From Dehalococcoidia bacterium (GTDB taxonomy: Bacteria; Chloroflexota; Dehalococcoidia; Bin125), in the NCBI GenBank assembly GCA_022826965.1, contig JAJDTU010000002.1:186001-250000 (forward strand): 64,000 nt of DNA, given 5' to 3'. A program made the translations under genes and the position numbers. The notes beneath the pieces were generated by a model, which had not been told where the DNA came from, did not search any database, and was given only the letters and a program-made list of their open reading frames with translations. Of this stretch, positions 8,567 to 16,526 are shown one piece after another; position 1 is the stretch's first letter; each line of letters starts with the position of its first letter.

Positions 8567-9502
8567 CTAGAGCTCCGCCGCCTGGATACGCGGGTCAATG
8601 AATCGGTACGAGATGTCGACCAGCAGATTGCCCATGGCGATCGACAGGGCGATTACCGCCACGCCGGCCTGCACGGTGGGGAAGTCATCCTTGAGAATCG
8701 ATTCGATCATCAGCCGTCCCAGTCCCGGCCAGGAGAAGACGACCTCGATGATCACCGAGCCGGCGATCAACGTGCCCAACTCCAGTCCGAGGATCGTCGC
8801 GACCGGGATCATGGCGTGACGCAGCGCGTGGCGAACGATCACGGTTCGCTCATTCAATCCCTTGGCCCGCGCTGTGCGGATGAAGTCGGTGTTCATCACG
8901 TCGATCATGCCCGAGCGGGTCAGCCGCATGAACCCGGCGGCGGAGAGCAGGCCCAGCGAAACCGCAGGCAACACGAGGGCGCGGAAGCCCTCCGCTCCAG
9001 CGGTTGGGAACCAGTCCACGCGCACGGCGAGGAAGAAGATCAGCATCAACCCCAGCCAAAAGCTGGGCGTCGCCTGACCGAAGACCGCGATCAGACGGGC
9101 GAGCCAGTCGTACGCCGAGCCGCGCGTCAGCGCGGCCAGAATGCCGAGTGGAATGCCCAGGCCAATAGCGACCACCAATCCGGCCGCCGTGAGCTTGACC
9201 GTTGGCAGGATCTTGTCGGCGACGATGTCGATCGCGGCGCCCGCGCGAATGAAGGAGTAGCCCAGATCGCCCTGCACGGCGTCACTCAGGAAAATGCCGT
9301 ACTGGGTGTAGAGCGGCTTATCGATGCCCAGGCGCTCGCGGACTTTCTCGTAGTCGGCCTCCGTCGTGTCGAACGGAGGCAGCAGCGCAGCCTCGGGGTT
9401 GCCAAAGATTCTGGCGACCACAAAGACAATGCTGACGACGACCCAGATCACGAAGATCGTCTGGATCAAGCGAATCAACACGAGGCTGATGAATTGCATC
9501 AC
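8567..9502 (-). CDS. ABC transporter permease, DppB/OppB type
   Basis: A 311-residue permease with six predicted membrane helices. The N-terminal helix carries the usual RLIQTIFVIWVVVSIVF pattern, the periplasmic loop has RERLGIDKPLYTQYG, and the EAA loop reads FIRTARAKGLNERTVIVRH. The C-terminus ends with ISYRFIDPRI, a common DppB ending. It forms the membrane pore with the downstream DppC-type protein. The start may be either of two adjacent ATG codons. The upstream neighbour, 75 bases away, is the carboxylase gene. Confidence 0.9.
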   Translation of the reverse strand: MMQFISLVLIRLIQTIFVIWVVVSIVFVVARIFGNPEAALLPPFDTTEADYEKVRERLGIDKPLYTQYGIFLSDAVQGDLGYSFIRAGAAIDIVADKILPTVKLTAAGLVVAIGLGIPLGILAALTRGSAYDWLARLIAVFGQATPSFWLGLMLIFFLAVRVDWFPTAGAEGFRALVLPAVSLGLLSAAGFMRLTRSGMIDVMNTDFIRTARAKGLNERTVIVRHALRHAMIPVATILGLELGTLIAGSVIIEVVFSWPGLGRLMIESILKDDFPTVQAGVAVIALSIAMGNLLVDISYRFIDPRIQAAEL

Positions 9503-9577
9503 GCACTCCGCGGCGCACGATCAGGCGAACGTCGCTGTAGGCGGCATTCTAGCCAGAAGCTGTCTCTGTTTGCAGTC

Positions 9578-12500
9578 CTACCAGCTGTCGATGTAGGGCC
9601 GGCGGCCTTCGCGGATTGGTTCGGAGTTGGGCACCGCGTCGAGCAGGCGCAGGATCCACTGGCGCGTCTCGGCCGGGTCGATCACGTCGTCCGATTCGAG
9701 CACAGTGGCGGCGTTGAAGGCGTTGCCGCGCTCGTACGCGTCGGCGACCATCTCCTCGTAGACGCGGGTACGTTCCTCAAGGTCCTCAATCTGCTCAAGT
9801 TGCGCTCGCGCACCCAGCTTCACCCCGGCCTCAAGGTTCATGCCGCCGTACTCCGAAGTCGGCCAGCCGACGTTGAACAAGCCTGCCTCGGTGCTGCCGG
9901 CGAGCATCGCCAATCCGCCGAGTCCGTAGCACTTGCGTAGCGTGATGGTCATCTTCGGCGTGGTCAGATTGGCCAGAGAGACGAACACGCGGTGACAGTG
10001 GCGGACGAGGGCGGTTTTCTCGACCTCGGGGCCGACCATCATGCCGGGCGTATCGACCAGCGTCAGCAGCGGGATGTTCCAGCAGTCGCAGATCTGGGCG
10101 AAGCGAGCCAGCTTGTCCGAGCCGTCGCTATCGACTGCGCCGCCCAGATGCATGTTGTTGTTGGCGATCACGCCGACCGGCCGGCCTTCAATCCGAATCA
10201 ACGCCGTCACGACGCCGATGCCGAATTCGGGTCGCAACTCCAACACCGAATCGTCGTCGGCCAACAGGTCGATGACCTTGCGCACGTCGTAGGTGCGCAG
10301 CCGGTTCTCGGGGATGACATGACGGAGGAGGCGCTGATCGGGGGCGGTCCACTCCTTTAGCCGTCCCTGGAAGTAGGAGAGGTACTTCTTCACGGCGGCC
10401 ATCGCTTCTTCTTCGTCCTTGACGAAGATGTCGACGACGCCGTTCGGCACCTGCTGCGACATCGGGCCGAGTTCCTCGGGCAGGAACAGCCCCAGCCCGC
10501 CGCCCTCGATCACGGCCGGACCGCCCATGGCGATGTTGGAGCCCTCGGTCGCGACGATGATGTCGCACATGCCCAGCATCGAGGCGTTGCCGGCGAAACA
10601 CCGACCGGCGGTGATCGAGACCATCGGAACCTTGCCGGAGAGTTCGGCCAGGCGCTCGAAGGTGCGAACGGCGCGCGCCGCGACCCGGGTGTAGGCCCAG
10701 TCGGAATCTCCCGAGCGACCGCCCGCACCTTCTGCGATGAAGACCAACGGCGTCAGCAGGCGATGTGCCGTCTCGACCATCCGGTCCGTTTTCTCATGGC
10801 CGCGGCCGCCCTGAGTGCCGGCCCAGACCGTTTCGTCGTAGGAGATGATGGCCGTGCTGGCCATGTCATTCTCGAAGAGGTCCGCATTGACCGTGCCAAT
10901 CCCGCAGATCAGGCCGTCGGCCGGCGAGACCACCCGCAGCTCTTCCCACGAGCGCTTGCGCCGCTGCGCTGCGACACCGAGCGGCATGTACTCGTTCCAG
11001 GTCCCGCCCTCGACGAGCTGGGCGATGTTCTCGCGCGCGGTCCGCTTGCCCTTGGCGTGGCGCTTCGCAACCGGGCCGGGCCGGGCATCATCGAGCAGCG
11101 CCTCGTGCAGGTCGATGTTGTGCTGCAGGTCGGGTCGGATGTAATCGAGATCAATGTCACCCGAGCCGCCGTCGACGGCCGGACCAACGTCGGCCGGCTC
11201 GATGAACACGAGCGGATGGCCCTCCCAGATGATGTCGCCGATCGAGACGGTGATCTCCTGCACGATGCCGCCGATATCGGCCTGGAGCACGTGCTCCATC
11301 TTCATCGCGTTCATGATGATCACGTCCTGGCCGGCGACGACGCTGTCGCCTTCGCCCACGAGTATCTCGATGATCGTGCCCTGGATCGGAGCGCGCAGCG
11401 GCTCGGTGCCCGGCGGACCGATGATCTCGGGAGCGGGGAAGCCGGCACGGTCTTCCTCCAGTCCGCGGTTGACGTCGAGCGAGGCCGCGCCGGCGCCCTG
11501 GCGGAAGAAGTCGAGCGCGGCGAGGGGGTCAGCGACCTGGTTCTCAACCTGGGCGCCGGCCCAGGCCGACTGTCCGCCGCCGGACGCTCCGTTGTCCGAT
11601 GTCGCGGCCAGCTCGCCGATGCGCTCGTCGATCCAGCGGGTGTGGACATCACCGGTGATGAATTCCGGGTGGCTCAGAATGTTGCGCAAGAACGCGATGT
11701 TCGAGTCCGGTCCCTCGAGTTGGAACTCGTCCAGGGCCCGCTGAGCTCGACGAACGGCGTCGTTGAAGTTGCTGCTCGGATGCCGGGTGACGACCTTGGC
11801 AATCAATGAGTCGAAGTTCGGATTGGCCGCATATCCGGCATAGCCGTACGTGTCGACGCGGACGCCGGGACCCGCGGGCGGACGGAACGTGCGCAAGGCG
11901 CCAGCGGCCGGACGGACATCGCCGTCTTCTCGCATCCGCTCGAGATTGACTCGGGACTGGATCGCAAAGCCGCGCAACGCCGGCGGGGCGTCCATACCGA
12001 GGTCGGCCAACGTCGCGCCTTCTGCGATGCGAATCTGACACTCGACCAGGTCCAGTCCCGCGACTTCTTCGGTCACGGTGTGTTCGACCTGCAGGCGCGC
12101 ATTGGCCTCGATGAAGGCGAAGTCGTCGTTGCCCTCTTCACTTGCAGCGGCGTCGACGAGAAATTCGAACGTGCCGAGATTGGAGTAACCGCCCGCCGCA
12201 GCCAGTTCAACGGCGGCCGTTGTGATTCGCTCGCGCAGATCGTCGCTCAACGTCGGTGACGGCGCGATTTCGATCAGTTTCTGGTAGCGGCGCTGGATCG
12301 TGCATTCGCGCTCCCCGACATGAGTCACGGCGCCGTGCTGATCACCGACTATCTGGACCTCAATGTGTCGCGCTCGGGGGATGAAACGCTCGACGAACAG
12401 CGCCCCGTTGCCGAACGCCGCCTGAGCCTCGCGCGTGCAGCGTTCGAAGGCTTCCTCGATCTCGGATGATTCGTTGATCGCGCGCATCCCGCGCCCACCA

Positions 12501-12988
12501 CCGCCGCCGATCGCCTTGATCACCATTGGTCGTCCGCCCAGCTGCTCGAAGAAGGCGCGAGCCCCGTCGAGGTCAACCTCGTGGTCGGTGCCGGTCAAGA
12601 CCGGAACGCTGCGCGCGCCGGCGAGTGTGCGAGCGCGCGCCTTGTCGCCGAACAGCGCCAGGGCCGCCGGAGACGGTCCAACGAACGTGATGCCCGCGTC
12701 TTCGCAGGCTCGAGCGAAGTCCGCGTTCTCGGCAAGAAAGCCGTAGCCCGGATGAATCGCGTCGCACTCGTGCTCCTGCGCGCGTTCGATGATCTGTGCG
12801 ATGTCGAGGTACGCAGCCGGCCCAATCCCCTCCAATGGGATGACGGTCTCGGCGTGCCGAACGTGGTCGGACGCGGCATCGTCGGACGAGTGAATCGCGG
12901 CCGTGGCGACTCCAAGTTCAGTTGCCGTGCGCAGGATGCGAACTGCGATTTCACCACGGTTGGCGACGAGAAGGCGTTGGATGGGCAT
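9578..12988 (-). CDS. Single-chain biotin-dependent acyl-CoA carboxylase (BC-BCCP-CT fusion)
   Basis: One 1136-residue chain holds all three parts of an acyl-CoA carboxylase. The biotin carboxylase is at about 1-450 (starts MPIQRLLVANRGEIAVRIL, ATP-grasp loop IGGGGGRGMR, and EANARLQVEHTVTEE). The biotin carrier is at about 525-600, with AMKM and the biotinyl Lys at 563. The carboxyltransferase is at about 640-1136 (CFAGNASMLGMCDIIVATE, then LVDTPGMMVGPE). Separate subunits are the commoner arrangement for acetyl-, propionyl- and methylcrotonyl-CoA carboxylases; the fused form is known in some bacteria. Acyl specificity cannot be assigned. It is probably cytoplasmic. Confidence 0.9.
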   Translation of the reverse strand: MPIQRLLVANRGEIAVRILRTATELGVATAAIHSSDDAASDHVRHAETVIPLEGIGPAAYLDIAQIIERAQEHECDAIHPGYGFLAENADFARACEDAGITFVGPSPAALALFGDKARARTLAGARSVPVLTGTDHEVDLDGARAFFEQLGGRPMVIKAIGGGGGRGMRAINESSEIEEAFERCTREAQAAFGNGALFVERFIPRARHIEVQIVGDQHGAVTHVGERECTIQRRYQKLIEIAPSPTLSDDLRERITTAAVELAAAGGYSNLGTFEFLVDAAASEEGNDDFAFIEANARLQVEHTVTEEVAGLDLVECQIRIAEGATLADLGMDAPPALRGFAIQSRVNLERMREDGDVRPAAGALRTFRPPAGPGVRVDTYGYAGYAANPNFDSLIAKVVTRHPSSNFNDAVRRAQRALDEFQLEGPDSNIAFLRNILSHPEFITGDVHTRWIDERIGELAATSDNGASGGGQSAWAGAQVENQVADPLAALDFFRQGAGAASLDVNRGLEEDRAGFPAPEIIGPPGTEPLRAPIQGTIIEILVGEGDSVVAGQDVIIMNAMKMEHVLQADIGGIVQEITVSIGDIIWEGHPLVFIEPADVGPAVDGGSGDIDLDYIRPDLQHNIDLHEALLDDARPGPVAKRHAKGKRTARENIAQLVEGGTWNEYMPLGVAAQRRKRSWEELRVVSPADGLICGIGTVNADLFENDMASTAIISYDETVWAGTQGGRGHEKTDRMVETAHRLLTPLVFIAEGAGGRSGDSDWAYTRVAARAVRTFERLAELSGKVPMVSITAGRCFAGNASMLGMCDIIVATEGSNIAMGGPAVIEGGGLGLFLPEELGPMSQQVPNGVVDIFVKDEEEAMAAVKKYLSYFQGRLKEWTAPDQRLLRHVIPENRLRTYDVRKVIDLLADDDSVLELRPEFGIGVVTALIRIEGRPVGVIANNNMHLGGAVDSDGSDKLARFAQICDCWNIPLLTLVDTPGMMVGPEVEKTALVRHCHRVFVSLANLTTPKMTITLRKCYGLGGLAMLAGSTEAGLFNVGWPTSEYGGMNLEAGVKLGARAQLEQIEDLEERTRVYEEMVADAYERGNAFNAATVLESDDVIDPAETRQWILRLLDAVPNSEPIREGRRPYIDSW

Positions 12989-13037
12989 GGTTAGACCCTA
13001 CGAGTTGCGTGCTTCCGGTACGGGACGAACGTGGACA

Positions 13038-14132
13038 TCAGCCGCCGGCTACAGCGTCGGCGATCAGGGTGCCCAGCGCTTCGGTACTGAGAGAATCCTC
13101 GCCATCGCCGGCCAGGTCGGCCGAACGATGACCAGCGGCGAGCGTATCGATCACGGCCCCTTCGATCGTGCTCGCTTCGTTCTCAAGACCGAGCGAGTAG
13201 CGCAGCATGAGTGCAGCGCTGAGGATCATCGCCATCGGGTTGGCGATGCCCTGTCCGGCGATGTCGGGCGCCGTGCCATGGATCGGCTCGTACAGGCCCA
13301 GCGTCGAGCCGTCTTCCGAAGCGCCGAGCGAGGCCGAGGGCAGCATGCCCATTGAGCCCGCCAGCATTGACGCCTCGTCGGTCAGGATGTCGCCGAACAT
13401 GTTCTCGGTGACGATCACGTCGAAATAGGACGGGTGGCGAATCAGGTCCATGGCGCAGGCGTCGACGAGACGGTGTTCCAGAGTGACGTCCGGGTAGTCG
13501 TTCGCGACTTCGTCGGCGATTTCGCGCCACATGCGAGAGGTGTCGAGGATGTTGGCCTTGTCGACCGAGGTCAACAGCCTGCGTCGCGATCGAGCGGTCT
13601 CGAAGCCAAGCCGGACAATGCGCTCGACCTCGTGCTCCGAGTAGGCGAGCGTATCGACCGCCTTGCGCTGTCCGCCTTCCTCCCAACGACGCTGCGGCTC
13701 GCCGAAGTAGATGCCGCCGGTCAGTTCGCGCAACACAACCATGTCGACTGCTTCGACGGTCTCCCGCTTGAGCGGCGTGGCGTTGGCGAGGATCGGCAGC
13801 ATCTTGACCGGGCGGATGTTGGCGAACAGGCCGAGCCCCTTGCGCAGGCCGAGGATCGCCTGCTCCGGCCTGACGGAGGCCTTGGGGTCGTCCCATTTCG
13901 GTCCGCCGACAGCGCCAAACAGGACCGCGTCCTGCGCCTGGCACATCGCCAGCGTCTCGTCGCGCAGGGCGACGCCGTGGGCGTCGATCGAGGCGCCGCC
14001 GACCAGATCCTCGCTGTACTCGAAGGAGTGATCGAATCGGCCGCCCAGCGCGTCGAGCACACGAACCGCCTGCCCGATGACTTCGCCGCCGATTCCGTCG
14101 CCGGGCAATAGAGCAATCCTGAAATGGGCCAT
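13038..14132 (-). CDS. leuB: 3-isopropylmalate dehydrogenase
   Basis: A 364-residue NAD-dependent enzyme that oxidises and decarboxylates 3-isopropylmalate to 2-oxoisocaproate in leucine synthesis. It begins MAHFRIALLPGDGIGGEV, contains ELTGGIYFGEP, and has the signature EPIHGTAPDIAGQGIANP plus the substrate-facing Arg and Lys-containing segment VDKANILDTS. Length and motifs are normal for LeuB. leuD lies 790 bases upstream on the same strand, with two or three tiny genes between them. Confidence 0.95.
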   Translation of the reverse strand: MAHFRIALLPGDGIGGEVIGQAVRVLDALGGRFDHSFEYSEDLVGGASIDAHGVALRDETLAMCQAQDAVLFGAVGGPKWDDPKASVRPEQAILGLRKGLGLFANIRPVKMLPILANATPLKRETVEAVDMVVLRELTGGIYFGEPQRRWEEGGQRKAVDTLAYSEHEVERIVRLGFETARSRRRLLTSVDKANILDTSRMWREIADEVANDYPDVTLEHRLVDACAMDLIRHPSYFDVIVTENMFGDILTDEASMLAGSMGMLPSASLGASEDGSTLGLYEPIHGTAPDIAGQGIANPMAMILSAALMLRYSLGLENEASTIEGAVIDTLAAGHRSADLAGDGEDSLSTEALGTLIADAVAGG

Positions 14133-14189
14133 ACCTGTCGGTTCCTAATCGTCGCTGGAGCGCTCACCCGGAGCGCGTTCAGGGGAGAC

Positions 14190-14351
14190 TCAACAACCAG
14201 GGGCGCCGTAGTCGCCGCAGCAGGTTTGTCGCTCTGTCAGCCTATTCCACCAAATGGCGAGCACCCCGGTGACGAGACCCAGACCCTCTCGGCCGTCTCG
14301 GCGTAGGTTGGCAATGGCGTCGGGGAATGAGGGTCTCGGCTGTTTGCACAT
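14190..14351 (-). CDS. Small CCGxYGxPGC-tail protein A (53 aa)
   Basis: A 53-residue frame from the ATG at 14351. It begins MCKQPRPSFPDAIANLRR, has a hydrophobic middle (LGLVTGVLAIWW) and ends QTCCGDYGAPGC immediately before the stop. It aligns along its length with the protein at 14582-14740: both have PRPxxxDxIxNLRR near the N-terminus and CCGxYGxPGC at the very C-terminus. Conservation of two separate blocks between copies argues that both are real genes. GAGAG about 5 bases upstream of the start is a weak ribosome site. I do not recognise a named family. The three C-terminal Cys suggest metal binding, a disulfide or peptide modification, all inference. Confidence 0.65.
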   Translation of the reverse strand: MCKQPRPSFPDAIANLRRDGREGLGLVTGVLAIWWNRLTERQTCCGDYGAPGC

Positions 14352-14368
14352 TTGATCTCTCAGCTTTG

Positions 14369-14404
14369 CTTGCGTCTGGGCTTGCGTCTGGACTTGCGTC
14401 CGGC
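14369..14404. repeat. Three tandem 12-bp units in the leader of small protein A
   Basis: CTTGCGTCTGGG, CTTGCGTCTGGA and CTTGCGTCCGGC stand side by side, ending 17 bases before the start codon of the small protein at 14190-14351. They could be protein-binding sites or simple slippage. Three units with no spacers do not make a CRISPR array. Confidence 0.7.
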
Positions 14405-14473
14405 TGCCGGTGTCTCGAACAGCTTGCCGTCAATCAACCTCATCACCCACTCTCGTTACGCGGACCACCCGGA

Positions 14474-14551
14474 CTAGCGATGGTCATGGCCATGGTCATG
14501 GCCGTGATCGTGGTGGTGGTTGCCGGGGTGGTCATGATCCTCCGTGTCCAT
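14474..14551 (-). CDS. His/Asp-rich micropeptide (25 aa)
   Basis: A 25-codon frame from the ATG at 14551. After MDTEDHDHPGN it runs as HHH followed by DH/GH alternations and ends DHR; 10 of 25 residues are His. It sits 30 bases after small protein B and before small protein A, on the same strand. The composition is that of a Zn, Ni or Cu chelating tail. There is no strong ribosome site, so translation is unproven; the His run could be a chance reading of a CATGGC repeat. Confidence 0.35.
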   Translation of the reverse strand: MDTEDHDHPGNHHHDHGHDHGHDHR

Positions 14552-14581
14552 GCGCTCGGCCCGAGCGCGCTCGCCGGAGAC

Positions 14582-14740
14582 TCAACAGCCCGGGTCGCCG
14601 TAATTGCCGCAACAGTTGTCGACATTCCGAAGCTTGATCAGATTGTTCTTGATCAATCCGTAGATGGCATGACGCCTGCCGATCGATCGACGCAGATTCG
14701 TAATGGTGTCGCCTATGGTCGGCCTTGGATGCTTGGGCAT
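14582..14740 (-). CDS. Small CCGxYGxPGC-tail protein B (52 aa)
   Basis: A 52-residue frame starting MPKHPRPTIGDTITNLRR and ending VDNCCGNYGDPGC. It is the paralogue of the 53-residue protein at 14190-14351, with identical placing of the PRP, NLRR and CCGxYGxPGC blocks and no gap of more than one residue. The frame is open further upstream, but the copies stop matching at this Met, so the ATG at 14740 is chosen. The middle is basic (GLIKNNLIKLRN). It lies 180 bases after leuD, possibly on the same transcript. Function unknown; not recognised as a named domain. Confidence 0.7.
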   Translation of the reverse strand: MPKHPRPTIGDTITNLRRSIGRRHAIYGLIKNNLIKLRNVDNCCGNYGDPGC

Positions 14741-14920
14741 GAAGTGCTTCTGTCCAGTCGGCCTGGTTCTTGATTGGAAACAGGATAGGGACGCCGCGGC
14801 AAACCCGGCGCGAAACCCTGGTCCGATCGACGGCTCATCCCTCGGAGACATCCTCGCCACCGAGAGATTCAAGGCCTCCAGAGAACTCGGATTCGGAGGC
14901 GCCGGGACCGTCGAGGGGTT
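14741..14920. other. Non-coding gap between leuD and small protein B
   Basis: No conserved frame or hairpin was recognised in these 180 bases. It may hold the leader of the small-protein transcript. Confidence 0.4.
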
Positions 14921-15511
14921 CTAGACAGTCACGGGCTTAGTCGATGGGCGGTTCGACTCGTACTCCGAGATCAGGTCATCGTGCTCGAGCGTCAGTGAGA
15001 TGTCGTCGAGGCCGTTGAGTAAGCAGTGCTTGACAAACGGAGCGATGTCGAATGACCGTACCCATCCGCCCGGCGCACTGACGGTCTGGTCCGCCAGGCT
15101 GACCGTGATCGGCGTGCTGGACTCCGACTCGACCATCCGCATCAGTTCTTCCACGTCCGGCTGCGGGAGTTGGATCGTGAGCAGGCCCATCTTGGCCGAA
15201 TTGTTGCGGAAGATGTCGGCGAATCCGGGTGCGATCACCGCCTTGACACCCATCCCCTGGATCGCCCAGACAGCGTGTTCGCGGGACGAACCGCAACCAA
15301 AGTTCGGCCCGGCGAGCATCACGCTGGCGCCCTCGTACTGAGGCTGGTTGGTGACGAAGTCGGGATCCTTGGCCCAGGCCTCAAACGCGAACGGCCCGTA
15401 GCCCGTCCGCTCAATCCGCTTGAGGTACTTGGCCGGAATGATCTGGTCGGTGTCGACATCGGCGCGGTCGAGCGGCAACCCGGTGCCGCTGAAGGTCGTG
15501 ACGGGATCCAT
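14921..15511 (-). CDS. leuD: 3-isopropylmalate dehydratase small subunit
   Basis: A 196-residue swivel-domain subunit of isopropylmalate isomerase, which with LeuC converts 2- to 3-isopropylmalate. Visible marks are DRADVDTDQIIPAKYLKR at residues 16-33 and the substrate loop FGCGSSREHAVWAI near 71-84, with NNSAKMGLL following. The length is normal. leuC is not in the window, so the complex must be completed from elsewhere. Transcribed in the same direction as leuB. Confidence 0.95.
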   Translation of the reverse strand: MDPVTTFSGTGLPLDRADVDTDQIIPAKYLKRIERTGYGPFAFEAWAKDPDFVTNQPQYEGASVMLAGPNFGCGSSREHAVWAIQGMGVKAVIAPGFADIFRNNSAKMGLLTIQLPQPDVEELMRMVESESSTPITVSLADQTVSAPGGWVRSFDIAPFVKHCLLNGLDDISLTLEHDDLISEYESNRPSTKPVTV

Positions 15512-15565
15512 TGATCGCTCCTCGCAAGGCCTCGCTGTGCTCGGTCTGAGCGTACTAGCGGCTGG

Positions 15566-16456
15566 TCAGTCGGCGAAGAAGTCTTTGAGCGCGGCTTCGG
15601 TCTCGTCCGGCAGCTCTTCGGGCAGGAAGTGTCCGCAGGGCAGGCCGAGGCCGGTGACGTCGGTCGCCCAGCGATGCCAGGTGGCCATGAACCGGCCTCG
15701 GCGGTTGGGTTGGCGCGCTCCGCCCCAGATCACGAACAGTGGACAAGTGATCTTCTTGCCCTCGGAGCGATCGGCACGGTCGAGCCGCAGGTCGAAGCGG
15801 GCGCCCGAGCGGTAGTCCTCGCACCAGCTGCGCACCGTTTCCGGATCGTTGGCGGCGGCCAGGTATTCGGCCATCGCCGGCTCGGTGAAGACCGTCTGAT
15901 CATCCTCGCCGGCCCAGGATCCGAGCATGCGCTTGAGGAAGAAGTCCGGCGCGCCGTTGATCAGCGTTTCGGGCAGGGGCGCCGGCTGGGCGAGGAAGTA
16001 CCAGTGGAAACCGCCGAGTCCGCCGGCGATGCCCATCTGCTCGAACTGCTCGGCGGTTGGCACGATGTCGAGCAGGGAGAGCCGCTCGACTCGCTCGGGA
16101 TGATCGAGCGTGAGGCGATACGAGACCCGCCCGCCTCGGTCGTGACCCGCAAGCGAGAACGTGTCGAAACCGAGGTCGGCCATCAGCTCGACCATGTAGC
16201 CCGCCATCGCACGCTTCGAGTATGCCTCGCCTCCGCCATCGCCCGGCGGCGAGTCGCTGGCGCCGTAGCCCAGTAGGTCGGCAACGACGACCGTGTGTTG
16301 TTCCGCCAGACCGGGCGCGATCTTGTGCCACATGGCGCCGGTCTGCGGATAGCCGTGAAGCAGCAACAACGGCGAGCCCGAGCCGCCCACGCGGGCGAAG
16401 ATCGGTCCGGTCTTGTGCTCACGGAAGCCGGGAAACAGGGTCTCGGTGTCGGGCAT
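15566..16456 (-). CDS. Alpha/beta hydrolase (haloacetate-dehalogenase/epoxide-hydrolase-like)
   Basis: A 296-residue alpha/beta hydrolase. It shows the oxyanion-hole HGYP motif (LLLLHGYPQTGAMWHK), the nucleophile elbow GHDRGG with Asp as nucleophile, and a C-terminal catalytic His in CGHFLPEE. An Asp nucleophile in GHDRGG is characteristic of fluoroacetate dehalogenases and epoxide hydrolases rather than esterases. The WHKIAPGLAEQHTVV pattern resembles haloacetate dehalogenases. The ATG at 16456 is used; the frame upstream runs through a palindromic repeat and is not coding. The substrate is inferred only. Confidence 0.85.
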   Translation of the reverse strand: MPDTETLFPGFREHKTGPIFARVGGSGSPLLLLHGYPQTGAMWHKIAPGLAEQHTVVVADLLGYGASDSPPGDGGGEAYSKRAMAGYMVELMADLGFDTFSLAGHDRGGRVSYRLTLDHPERVERLSLLDIVPTAEQFEQMGIAGGLGGFHWYFLAQPAPLPETLINGAPDFFLKRMLGSWAGEDDQTVFTEPAMAEYLAAANDPETVRSWCEDYRSGARFDLRLDRADRSEGKKITCPLFVIWGGARQPNRRGRFMATWHRWATDVTGLGLPCGHFLPEELPDETEAALKDFFAD

Positions 16457-16462
16457 CGGCGG

Positions 16463-16508
16463 GCCCCCTCCGTCACTTCGTGACACCTCCCCCAGCGGGG
16501 GAGGTCTT
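16463..16508. repeat. Dispersed palindromic repeat, copy 1
   Basis: GCCCCCTC then GTCAC-TTC-GTGAC then CTCCCCC-AGC-GGGGGAG. This is the complete two-hairpin form, in inverse orientation to the copy at 18581-18626. It fills the gap between the hydrolase start and the acetoacetate-decarboxylase-like gene end. Confidence 0.8.
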
Positions 16509-16526
16509 GTATCGCCAGTTCGCTCG

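Noticed and set aside
14369-14404. CRISPR-like array
   Set aside because: Three adjoining 12-base units with no spacers and no cas genes.
14741-14872. N-terminal extension of small protein B to 96 residues
   Set aside because: The paralogue matches only from the Met at 14740, and the extension has no counterpart.
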